The notes beneath the pieces were generated by a model that made no database searches, was not told where the DNA came from, and saw only the letters and a list, made by a program, of their open reading frames with translations. A program made the translations under genes and the position numbers. Below are positions 19,401-25,821 of a stretch of DNA of 48,207 nucleotides, piece after piece (positions within the stretch are counted from its first letter, which is position 1; each line of letters starts with the position of its first letter). Location: positions 6,329 to 54,535 of the forward strand of contig JAHDIM010000005.1 of NCBI GenBank assembly GCA_020630805.1, written 5' to 3'. This stretch comes from Anaerolineales bacterium. Lineage in GTDB: Bacteria; Chloroflexota; Anaerolineae; Anaerolineales; UBA6668.

Positions 19401-20710
19401 AGCGTCCCAATCCGGTCGCCATCATCATCGGCATCCACATAGTCAAAGCTCCCATCGCCATCTGTATCTTGCGCGTCGGCCACACTGCCGTCGCCATTCG
19501 GGTCAGGATTTTCGTTGATTGTGAGAATGCCATCGCCATCATCGTCTGGGTCTTCCCAGTTTTCCAGTCCGTCACCGTCAGTATCGACACAGTTGCCAGT
19601 GCCAAGTGGACACTCGACCGCAAAGGGCAATCCATCACCGTCAGCATCGGGTGGTGCTGCAACGACTTCAAAGTTAATAATCTCTTGCAACGTAATAATG
19701 GGCGTTGTGCCAGAGGTATAGTGCTTCTGTGTCAAACGAAGTTCGTAAGTGCCCGGCGCTAGACCTTGAAACTCAACATAGTCTGCTTGCAGTCGATTGT
19801 GCTCTGTATTGTTTGCAGTCTCAACTTCATCAATACTGGTGCCGTCCAAAAAGACTTCAACAGTGTCATTGCCATCAAAGCCGTTGACATAGTTTTGATC
19901 AAAATTCATGACAAAGTATTGAAAATCAATCGGAGCGCCTTCATTGAAGGTGTCACCATCTTGCGGCTGAATAATGCGCAGATAAGGCCCAAAAGCTGTA
20001 TTTGGTGCCCCTTCCGTCATTGCAATGTATTCAAAGTCTGTCCCATATGCAAAATTCCCATTGGCCGGATCTGGCGTAATGGGCCCATTACTTTCTAGCT
20101 TCGTGCGTTGGAGCGTATCTGTTGGGGGAAGTAAAGCCGCAGTCACATATGAAAAGCTAACCTTCCCTTCGACTGCAGCGGCATCAATTAGCGGGTCAAT
20201 TGCTGCGGTTCCATCACCCCAGTAGACCAAGTCCACTAATTGCTCAACAAGTTCTGCTTGCGTCTGACCTTGGGTTGGATCTTGCGTGTGAATGGAAAGA
20301 GATGCGTTTACGTCTGGCATATCCTCACCCCAAAAGACGTGAAGGATGTCAGGCGCAGCAAAGTCAACGTAGAAGTTGTCTGTTCCTGGGGTAATGATGT
20401 CAGCAATCTGCTTGCAGTTCGTGAGATCAATACAAGCGTAATACTGATCAAAACCCATTGCTACGTCTGTTCCGAGGTTAATGACCTCAAACCAGTCTGT
20501 GAAAGCCGCTGTTGGGTCTACTCGAAAGTTGACTTCATTGATGTAAACACCATGGCGCTCAACAGTGAGGGTTGTTGGATTGCTGACTTGTGCATATAGC
20601 GGATGCACCACTAAAAAAGCCAAAAGCAAGCCTAATAAAGCTCGCATTCCAATGTGGGATTTTCTGAGGGGTGAAAAAAACGCGGTTACAACGTTTTGTT
20701 TTATACCCAT
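16457..20710 (-). CDS. LPxTG surface protein C: LTD and 14-unit TSP3 array
   Basis: A 1417-residue close paralogue of protein B: the first 350 residues align almost throughout ([32 protein letters not shown]). Order: signal peptide, lamin-tail-like domain, beta-rich region, 14 Asp-rich units plus a terminal partial unit (about 354-968), choice-of-anchor-U-like domain (about 970-1110), Thr-rich linker, DUF11, then LPNTG at about 1375, a hydrophobic helix and a RASRDER tail. The sorting motif has Asn at the third variable position (LPNTG) unlike its LPETG sisters, still within LPxTG. ATG at 20710 is preceded by GAGAGAG. Its calcium-repeat array holds four extra units before the block shared with B. 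Surface attachment and adhesion are inferred. Confidence 0.88.
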   Translation of the reverse strand: MGIKQNVVTAFFSPLRKSHIGMRALLGLLLAFLVVHPLYAQVSNPTTLTVERHGVYINEVNFRVDPTAAFTDWFEVINLGTDVAMGFDQYYACIDLTNCKQIADIITPGTDNFYVDFAAPDILHVFWGEDMPDVNASLSIHTQDPTQGQTQAELVEQLVDLVYWGDGTAAIDPLIDAAAVEGKVSFSYVTAALLPPTDTLQRTKLESNGPITPDPANGNFAYGTDFEYIAMTEGAPNTAFGPYLRIIQPQDGDTFNEGAPIDFQYFVMNFDQNYVNGFDGNDTVEVFLDGTSIDEVETANNTEHNRLQADYVEFQGLAPGTYELRLTQKHYTSGTTPIITLQEIINFEVVAAPPDADGDGLPFAVECPLGTGNCVDTDGDGLENWEDPDDDGDGILTINENPDPNGDGSVADAQDTDGDGSFDYVDADDDGDRIGTLYENPDPNSDGDPADAQNTDSDALPDYLDVDDDGDGIHSIYEQAPALDDLDPVDARDFDGDGIKDYLDEDDDGDSVFTIHENPDANGDGEPSDAQDSDPIAGPDYLDIDDDNDGVWTIFEGADPNGDGSPADADNEDGDALPNYLDADDDGDGLPTNLEQADPNGDGNPDDALRTHGATRPDYLDWDNDGDLVSTLYENPDPNGDGDLSDAQDTDGDGTPDYLDRDDDGDGIFGDFENPDPNNDQDVADAQDSDGDGIADYLDIDDDGDSVHTEFELADPDGDNDPSDADDKDSDGIPNYLDEDDDGDGVHSIYEDPDPNGDGNPDDARNTFGAIAVDFMDRNDDNDGIYSLHENPDPNGDGNPDDAQDTDADGIPDYLDKDDDGDGLESELENQDPDADKDPADAVDTDNDGTPDYLDTDDDGDLILTSLEDADPNGDADPSDAADADADGIPNYLDDDDDNDGLSNLEEGADPNGDGDYSDALDTDNDGIPNYLDTDDDGSNVDSVIENDAPNNGDANDDGTPDSEQNNVASFPHAETSMGYVTMESQGDCADFVLQGTLVEGDVATQDIYYDYPFGLIDYELTCGDLGEMSDVTLLIHEISDPAGLVFRKYGPVTPGSTDIDWYDYPATFGTTVIGGQTVVMVNFSLTDGIVGDDSIEDGMILDPLGIGVETGEPTPTPTMTPTPLFPILPTATEAVEEFNAALQAAPTNTATPTTTPSATATATNTATPAATATITNTPTATLTPTNTATAAPGATNTPTPTNTAVPTTEPTNTATATPAPTATPSPTATVAPTLENISTENDKDSMSKLFVDVRANKTISRIGNDIVYKISVMNDGNDVANNVVLRTGLPKELDYIGGFSSQGRVSFDNAKREVFADLDTLEAGELATITVTAKVNEDAVAGVPIETFLFAAEADAVTELQTNVAGVQVVPGELPNTGAFDTRMLLLTGAVALGLAAAGWTLLFGGILSRASRDER
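17815..19650. repeat. TSP3-encoding DNA repeat array in gene C
   Basis: About 14 degenerate units of roughly 117-120 bp, with words such as CATCACCATTCGGATCTGG and GTCATCATCATC. Units 5-7 of C match units 1-3 of B nearly residue for residue, including an irregular LRTHGAT unit, while other units cannot be paired simply. Confidence 0.8.
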
Positions 20711-20753
20711 ACTACACTCTCTCTAATTGTGATACCTACACAAACAAAATTTT

Positions 20754-20789
20754 GACAACAGTTGGCCTTCCCACTTGCATTCTGTTGTC
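20754..20789 (-). promoter_or_regulatory. leader hairpin upstream of gene C
   Basis: GACAACAG and CTGTTGTC are perfect inverted copies separated by 20 bases, about 45 bases before the ATG of gene C, followed on the minus strand by AAAATTTTG. It is at the same position as the hairpin in the gene B leader although the loop sequence differs. Confidence 0.4.
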
Positions 20790-20910
20790 TTTTGCACACG
20801 CATATCCATGTTTGAAACAAAAGGGATCTGCGTGGCAGTCTTTTGCCTGCCCAACTAAACTGAGCCCATAAGAATTTGCGTACTGATCCAGTGTAATAAG
20901 ATTCGACAAT

Positions 20911-20944
20911 CCAGATTGTTTAGAGTCCATTGAGACTTGGTAAG
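20911..20944 (-). promoter_or_regulatory. conserved upstream block of gene C
   Basis: Plus-strand reading CCAGATTGTTTAGAGTCC then ATTGAGACTTGGTAAG, about 200 bases before the start. See 16087-16120 and 7821-7854 for the matching blocks. Confidence 0.55.
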
Positions 20945-21076
20945 AGGCTCTGAACATCATCACAACAAGAACCAAGTCATACTTAAAGGTCTTTTATTTA
21001 GCAGTCTCCTATAACTTACACTCCTATTTCTCAGCGTACATGCGAGTCATCCTTTTTGTTACTCTGATTAAATAAA

Positions 21077-21106
21077 AAAGCCACCTTGTGTCGGCAAGGT
21101 GGCTTT
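21077..21106 (-). terminator. intrinsic terminator of gene D
   Basis: AAAGCCACCTTG pairs perfectly with CAAGGTGGCTTT around TGTCGG. On the minus strand the stem runs into TTTTTTATTT, 31 bases after the stop codon. Confidence 0.92.
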
Positions 21107-21137
21107 ACATTTGAAGTTTGAGTCCAGTATGAAGCCG

Positions 21138-24128
21138 CTATTTCTCGCGACCAAGCTTAACAATTGCACCACCGAACATTAAGGACCAGCCCAATGTACC
21201 CAGCGCCAGTGCAAGCAAGCCCGCAACAATAAGATGCCAAGACTTGAAGTAGCCAGTTTCCGGTAGCGCGTCTGGAATAACCTGTACCCCGGCCACATTT
21301 GAGTCGGTCGCCGTTGTCCCAGCGCCGATGACCGTTGCCGTGTTATTGATGGTAATCCCCGCTGATGCAGACGCATTGACGCGGGTGTCAATGGTCACCG
21401 TTGCACTTTGGCTGACTGCCATGTCACCAATTGGGATAGAGACCGTGCGGCTACCTGGATCATACGAAGCTCCATTTGAGCCGCTAACGAAGTCCAATTG
21501 CGGACTGAGTACATCCGTAATGGTGACGCCGCTCAGTGCCACTCCACTCGTGTTTTGAATGGTGATGGTGTACGTCAGCGTACCATTGATGCGGCTAATT
21601 GACGCACTTGACGACTTACTAATGGAGAACTGTGGCCCCGTGTTGGGCACAACTGGCACAGCCGTTGGGTTCACAATGGTCGGCACCGCAGTCGGGACTG
21701 CTGTCGCTGGCACCGGTGTCGGCGTGCTGGTTGCAGCTGTGTCTGGTGTTGGGGTCGCCGTCGCAGCTGGGTCTGGCGTTGGAGATGGCGTTGGTGTTGC
21801 ATCTTGCAGCACGGCCACACCCAATGGGTCATAAATCACCCCATCAACTGCTGTGTCATCACCGGCAACACCGTCAGTAATGGTGAAGGTTACGGTAACA
21901 ACCGTTTTGCCATCAATGGTGGTGGTGCCAAAGGTTGCGCTGTAGTCGTACCAGTCGCTTTCGCTGCCGCCTGGTGTGGTTGGCCCATATTTACGGATAA
22001 CCAAACCAGTTGGGTCGCTCAAGTCGTGCAGGATCATGGTGACATCACCACTTTGACCGGCTGCGCCACAAGTCAGTTCATAATCGACCAAACCATATGG
22101 ATAGTCATATTCACTGTCTTGCTCAGCGACCTCACCTTCTGTGAGCGCGCCGTTGACGTTCAAGTCATCACAGTCACCAGTGAAAACCACAGTGATGTAA
22201 TCATCTTCGCCTTCTTCAGACTCTGCGGACACAAGGGATACCACGTTGTTTTGCAACGCATCCAAGGTGCCATCATCGTTACCGTCACCATTGTTTGGTG
22301 CATTTACTTCAACAATAGTTTCAACACCGTTCCCGTCATCATCTGAGTCGAGGTAGTCTGGTGTACCGTCTTCATCTGTGTCTTGGGCGTCTTCATCGTC
22401 ACCGTCGTTATTTGGATCTGGATTTTCTTGTGATGTGTCAAGACCATCGCCTTCGTCATCATCATCCGCCCAGTCTGGGATACCATCATCGTCAGTGTCT
22501 TGACACGTATCCACGCTATGATCTGGATCTGGTGTCCCTTCTGGACATTCCACATCTTGATCTAGGCCATCGCTGTCGTCGCTAAACGGTTGTGGTGTTG
22601 GCGTAATAGTTGGTGTTGAAGTCGCTGTCGCGTTTGGATCCGCCGTTGGCGTTGCCGTTGCGTCCGGGTCAACCGTTGGGGTTGCCGTTGGTTCGTCAGT
22701 CGGTGTTGCCGTCGGTTCGTCTGTTGGCGTTTCAGTCGGCGTCGCCGTTGGTTCTTCCGTTGGCTCTTCCGTTGGTGTTTCGGTTGGGACTGGCGTTGCG
22801 GTCTCAGTTGGTGTTTCCGTTGGGGTGCTCGTGGCTTCAACCGTATTGGTTGCTGTTGGAACCGTGGTTGGCGTGTTGGTTGCCGTCCAAGTTGGTTCTG
22901 CTGTGCCTGCAGGTGTCCCCGTTGCCGTTGGCGTTGACGTCATTGGCGTGCCAGTAGCTGGCGGTTCCGGGGTTTCTGTTGGTGTATCCGTTGCTGGCGT
23001 GGCCGTTGGCGGAACCTCAGAAGTTGCCGTGGCCGTTGCTTCTACTGTTGCGGTCGGCTCTTCAGTTGCCGTTGCAGCTACCGTCGGGGTTTCGCTTGGT
23101 GTTTCTGTAGCAGGCGTGGCCGTCGGCGGTGTATCCACGGTGGCAGTTGGCGTTGCGGTAAGCGCCACAATGTCAACAGAGATCATGTCAGAGACATTGA
23201 TCAACGTGCCATCCGTTTGGGCTAGTGACAATTCAATGGTGTGTGTACCAGCGGTCAGCGAATTGATATTCACCGTGCCAGATGGATTATAGACAGCACC
23301 AAGGTCGGTTTCATCGACAATCACGCGTAAGTGTGGACCTGGGTCACCATCAATCGCGTGGCCGATCACGAAATATTCAACTGAAACAGCGTCCCCTTCA
23401 TTGACCTCGGCACCGGTAAGCGGTTCATCAATGCGAATGAATGGCCCGAAATTGGTGTTGTAGTCGTCTGGAGAGGCTGTGCCGTTTTCCCAGATGTCCG
23501 TGACATTCGCAGACACAGGGTCATTTACAGCGTCATAGTGCGTCCGAGACGCGGCTATGCGTTGCAATGTTTCCGCGCCAGTCGCCACTGGCACAAATTC
23601 AAATACATCGGTTGAGGGTTCTTCCCAAATGCCTTTCGTGACAGCCACATCAACGCGCCCAACATCAGATGCGGTTCCATATTGGACAAAGTCCATCATG
23701 TTGGCCGCATCGCCAAAATTGGTATTGTTGATATACAGTGCCATGTCACCGGCAGCGTCGTTTAGATCTTCATCAGTTGGAATTTGAACGACCATGACTT
23801 CACCGGGTTCAAGGTTGTAGTCAGCCGCATTCAGCGTTGTCAACTGTCCAATTTGCCAATACACAAATTCAGCACACAAGTAGTAGTCGGTAATGTCTAC
23901 CGTTTCAGTGCCAAGGTTTGTTAGTTCAACCCAGTCTTCATTAGACGCAGTCCCATCACCCAAATAGGACACTTCGCTAATCATAATTTCTGGGTTATCT
24001 GGGTCGCCTACTGCTGCAAACGCCTGTGGGGCAGATGCAAACACTAAGAGCAGCATGGTGAGGACCGTGCTGACCCCAGCAAATAGGGCACCAAATCTCG
24101 AGTTCTTCTTTACAATATACTTATTCAT
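21138..24128 (-). CDS. LPxTG surface protein D: LTD, one TSP3 unit, choice-of-anchor U, DUF11
   Basis: A 996-residue secreted protein, first of the four paralogues in transcription order and most like protein A. I place the start at the ATG at 24128 (GGA eight bases upstream); the ORF track uses a GTG two codons earlier. Layout: signal peptide (about 10-40); lamin-tail-like domain (about 48-165; [22 protein letters not shown]); beta-rich region (about 235-320); a very long Thr/Pro/Glu linker (about 325-505); short Asp-rich calcium-repeat segment (about 510-600); choice-of-anchor-U-like domain (about 610-750, [15 protein letters not shown]); Thr/Pro linker; DUF11 (about 830-940); LPETG at about 955, hydrophobic helix, KLGREK tail. 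Predicted sortase substrate; adhesion or scaffold role is inferred. Confidence 0.88.
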   Translation of the reverse strand: MNKYIVKKNSRFGALFAGVSTVLTMLLLVFASAPQAFAAVGDPDNPEIMISEVSYLGDGTASNEDWVELTNLGTETVDITDYYLCAEFVYWQIGQLTTLNAADYNLEPGEVMVVQIPTDEDLNDAAGDMALYINNTNFGDAANMMDFVQYGTASDVGRVDVAVTKGIWEEPSTDVFEFVPVATGAETLQRIAASRTHYDAVNDPVSANVTDIWENGTASPDDYNTNFGPFIRIDEPLTGAEVNEGDAVSVEYFVIGHAIDGDPGPHLRVIVDETDLGAVYNPSGTVNINSLTAGTHTIELSLAQTDGTLINVSDMISVDIVALTATPTATVDTPPTATPATETPSETPTVAATATEEPTATVEATATATSEVPPTATPATDTPTETPEPPATGTPMTSTPTATGTPAGTAEPTWTATNTPTTVPTATNTVEATSTPTETPTETATPVPTETPTEEPTEEPTATPTETPTDEPTATPTDEPTATPTVDPDATATPTADPNATATSTPTITPTPQPFSDDSDGLDQDVECPEGTPDPDHSVDTCQDTDDDGIPDWADDDDEGDGLDTSQENPDPNNDGDDEDAQDTDEDGTPDYLDSDDDGNGVETIVEVNAPNNGDGNDDGTLDALQNNVVSLVSAESEEGEDDYITVVFTGDCDDLNVNGALTEGEVAEQDSEYDYPYGLVDYELTCGAAGQSGDVTMILHDLSDPTGLVIRKYGPTTPGGSESDWYDYSATFGTTTIDGKTVVTVTFTITDGVAGDDTAVDGVIYDPLGVAVLQDATPTPSPTPDPAATATPTPDTAATSTPTPVPATAVPTAVPTIVNPTAVPVVPNTGPQFSISKSSSASISRINGTLTYTITIQNTSGVALSGVTITDVLSPQLDFVSGSNGASYDPGSRTVSIPIGDMAVSQSATVTIDTRVNASASAGITINNTATVIGAGTTATDSNVAGVQVIPDALPETGYFKSWHLIVAGLLALALGTLGWSLMFGGAIVKLGREK
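22600..23160. repeat. low-complexity repeat encoding [13 protein letters not shown] linker
   Basis: Short degenerate units (GTTGGTTCTTCCGTTGG-like and GTCGGCGTTGCCGTTGG-like) code for the Thr/Pro/Glu linker of protein D. They also create the shadow ORFs listed on both strands. Coordinates are approximate. Confidence 0.7.
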
Positions 24129-24289
24129 AATCACAATCCATTTCCGCGTTTGTGCATTACCAACCCAATGTCATCTACTGTCGTTAACGTTAAGATTTCG
24201 TTTCTTTCGACAATTTGTGAGTAGACAGATATCACTACACGAGTCTAAATTTCCATCTACTAGTGTAGAGAGCCAGCAAATCGCCAAAG

Positions 24290-24322
24290 TTTAGATTTGG
24301 TTTAGACAAACTTGAGGAATCC
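24290..24322. promoter_or_regulatory. looser copy of the conserved upstream block, between gene D and the kinase-like gene
   Basis: TTTAGATTTGGTTTAGACAA then ACTTGAGGAATCC resembles the blocks before genes B and C. The GAGGAA inside it also serves as the ribosome-binding site of the GTG start at 24329, so part of the resemblance could be coincidental. Confidence 0.3.
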
Positions 24323-24328
24323 TTTACC

Positions 24329-25336
24329 GTGCGTAAACCGTTCTATAACCTGACTATGACCGGCCGAACGCGGCGCATGCATGTGCTTGCGCGGGCCGCG
24401 CTGCAGCACTATCCAATTGAGATCAAGTCCATTCGACAAATGAGTGACGATTGGAACTACATCTTTCGCGTTGTCGCCACAGATGGGAGCAAATACGTCT
24501 TACGGGTTGCATATCCCGACTGTTACTCAGTGCAAGAAACGCGCTCAGAAATGACCTTCCTAAATTGGTTGGCAACCGAAACGGAGTTGACCGTGACACG
24601 TCCTGTCTCCGGCAAAGATGGCGAACTGGTATACATAGTGAAGGTGGATGGTGTCCCAGAAGCGCGCAACTGCGTGTTGTTTGAATGGATTACTGGGTCG
24701 GACTTGGGGGATCAGCCTTCTGTCGAAAACTTTGAGACCTTGGGCCGCTTGAGCGCCACCTTGCACACGCAGTCTTACAATTTTCCCGCCCCAGATGACT
24801 TTGACATTATGGTGGCAGACACGCTCTACAACCCAAAAGATGAAGCGTTTCTATTCAGACCAGAACACGCCCATCTGATGACCGCTGAACAACGCGCGAC
24901 GCTAGAACGCGCTGCCACAATGGTTGAAGCCGCCACGAAGGCACTGTGGACACAACCAGGCAAATGCGTCATCCATGGTGACTTACACGGCTGGAATGTC
25001 ATGCTCGCCAAAGACGGCACGCCAATGCTGATTGATTTTGAAGATATTGCTTGGGGCTATCCACTGCAAGACATTGCAGTGACGTTCTACTATTTATTTG
25101 TCGAAGATGATGAAGAAGGCTACGACTATGCCACCGACACAGAGGCCTTCAAACGCGGCTACGAAAGCGTTACCGAATGGCCAGTGCCAGACCAAGACAC
25201 GCTGAACACCTTCATCATCCGCCGCGCGTTGGATCTATGTAATTTTGTCGTCGGGTCAGAAGACCCTGAAATGAAAGAATTCGCCCCGAAGATGGTGGAG
25301 CGGACAGTGACGCGGATTGAGAAGATTTGGGCGTAG
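24329..25336 (+). CDS. APH-fold phosphotransferase (kinase-like) protein
   Basis: 335 residues of the aminoglycoside-phosphotransferase/homoserine-kinase-II/RdoA superfamily. The catalytic loop HGDLHGWN gives Asp218 and Asn223, and the metal-binding motif IDFED gives Asp236; an N-lobe Lys/Glu pair is likely in YVLRVAYPD and ETRSEMTFL. The WGYPLQDIAVTFYYL segment after the metal motif is typical of the Ser/Thr-kinase RdoA/homoserine-kinase branch rather than drug-modifying enzymes. The substrate is unknown and a resistance role is not supported. It starts with GTG, with GAGGAA about ten bases upstream, and ends 17 bases before the convergent small ORF. Confidence 0.82.
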   Translation: MRKPFYNLTMTGRTRRMHVLARAALQHYPIEIKSIRQMSDDWNYIFRVVATDGSKYVLRVAYPDCYSVQETRSEMTFLNWLATETELTVTRPVSGKDGELVYIVKVDGVPEARNCVLFEWITGSDLGDQPSVENFETLGRLSATLHTQSYNFPAPDDFDIMVADTLYNPKDEAFLFRPEHAHLMTAEQRATLERAATMVEAATKALWTQPGKCVIHGDLHGWNVMLAKDGTPMLIDFEDIAWGYPLQDIAVTFYYLFVEDDEEGYDYATDTEAFKRGYESVTEWPVPDQDTLNTFIIRRALDLCNFVVGSEDPEMKEFAPKMVERTVTRIEKIWA

Positions 25337-25356
25337 TGACATGGCTTGCCATGTCA
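25337..25356. terminator. perfect palindrome between convergent genes
   Basis: TGACATGGC and GCCATGTCA are perfect inverted copies around TT, directly after the TAG of the kinase-like gene and overlapping the TGA of the minus-strand small ORF. It may terminate both transcripts, though no T-run follows on either side. Confidence 0.45.
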
Positions 25357-25527
25357 GGTGAGGTTACCAAGATCTGGCGTGTCTAGATCGAACTCCCACT
25401 GGATATCAACAATGTCGTCCGGGTCTCCAATGATGCCCTCTGGGCGGTAAACAAGATTAGCAAATTTGTCTGGTGGAGCTGCTTGTAATCCCAGTATTTT
25501 TTTGAGAAGTTGGAGCAAGCATTTCAT
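25354..25527 (-). CDS. 57-residue acidic small protein downstream of HigA-like gene
   Basis: Not in the ORF track because it is under 60 codons. It reads MKCLLQLLKKILGLQ at the start and ends LDTPDLGNLT before TGA. The first 14 residues are basic and hydrophobic and could form an amphipathic helix; the rest is acidic (EGIIGDPDDIVDIQWEFDLD). The ATG is six bases after the HigA stop, on the same strand, with no other gene between, so co-transcription is likely. I do not recognise the family and it does not resemble HigB. It could be a genuine small partner protein or an accidental ORF; the regular spacing favours the former. Confidence 0.5.
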   Translation of the reverse strand: MKCLLQLLKKILGLQAAPPDKFANLVYRPEGIIGDPDDIVDIQWEFDLDTPDLGNLT

Positions 25528-25533
25528 TTGTAT

Positions 25534-25821
25534 TTAACCTACTAAGCTCACCACGTCCAATTCATCCTGATATTGCTCAACTTGCCACAAATCATATGTG
25601 GTTTGATGTCCTAACCAACTTTCAGCAGAACTTCCCAGCGCAAGCGAAAGCCGCACGGTCATTTCTGGCGTCACGCGGGCATTACCATTGATAATTTTTG
25701 ACAGCGTCTTTCGACTGACTCCAATGGCTTCAGCAGCAGTAATTGAAGTATCAAGCGGGTCTAGCCAAAGTCCTTTCAGAATTTCACTGGGATGGGGTGG
25801 GTTATGTTGCTTAATTGTCAC
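25534..25821 (-). CDS. higA: HigA-family antitoxin-like XRE protein
   Basis: The ORF track runs to 25935, but the real protein starts at the GTG at 25821, where GTG overlaps the TAG of the helicase (TAGTG). The 95-residue product begins [22 protein letters not shown] and has a helix-turn-helix ([35 protein letters not shown]) followed by [15 protein letters not shown], all hallmarks of the HigA/VapI antidote family. HigA normally represses its own operon and neutralises the RelE-like mRNA interferase HigB, usually encoded directly upstream. Here the upstream gene is the helicase, so this is a solitary or repurposed antitoxin. Overlap with the helicase stop suggests translational coupling. Confidence 0.82.
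   Translation of the reverse strand: MTIKQHNPPHPSEILKGLWLDPLDTSITAAEAIGVSRKTLSKIINGNARVTPEMTVRLSLALGSSAESWLGHQTTYDLWQVEQYQDELDVVSLVG

Larger units (their letters stand above)
20711..21137. other. intergenic region between surface genes C and D
   Basis: No convincing gene; the 79-codon minus-strand ORF at 20736-20975 lies over regulatory sequence. It contains the leader hairpin (20754-20789), a GGCAG/CTGCC hairpin near 20846-20864, a TTATTACACT box at about 20892-20901, the conserved upstream block (20911-20944) and the terminator of gene D (21077-21106). Confidence 0.55.

Noticed and set aside
13085-19650. CRISPR arrays in the long repeats of genes B and C
   Set aside because: Repeats are protein-coding, degenerate, about 117-120 bp and contiguous, without unique spacers, and no cas gene is present.
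20750-20960. c-di-GMP (GEMM) riboswitch in the leader of gene C
   Set aside because: A GGCAGGCAAAAGACTGCC segment looked suggestive, but the GEMM core (conserved GCAAA and the second stem) could not be aligned, and genes B, A and D lack it.
22825-23292. 155-codon plus-strand ORF
   Set aside because: Antisense shadow of the Thr/Pro/Glu linker of gene D.
24329-25336. Aminoglycoside resistance gene
   Set aside because: The fold is right, but the sequence belongs to the wider APH/RdoA/homoserine-kinase group; resistance cannot be inferred and no resistance context exists.
25354-25821. HigBA toxin-antitoxin pair
   Set aside because: No RelE/HigB-like toxin found either side; the small downstream ORF has no HigB features.
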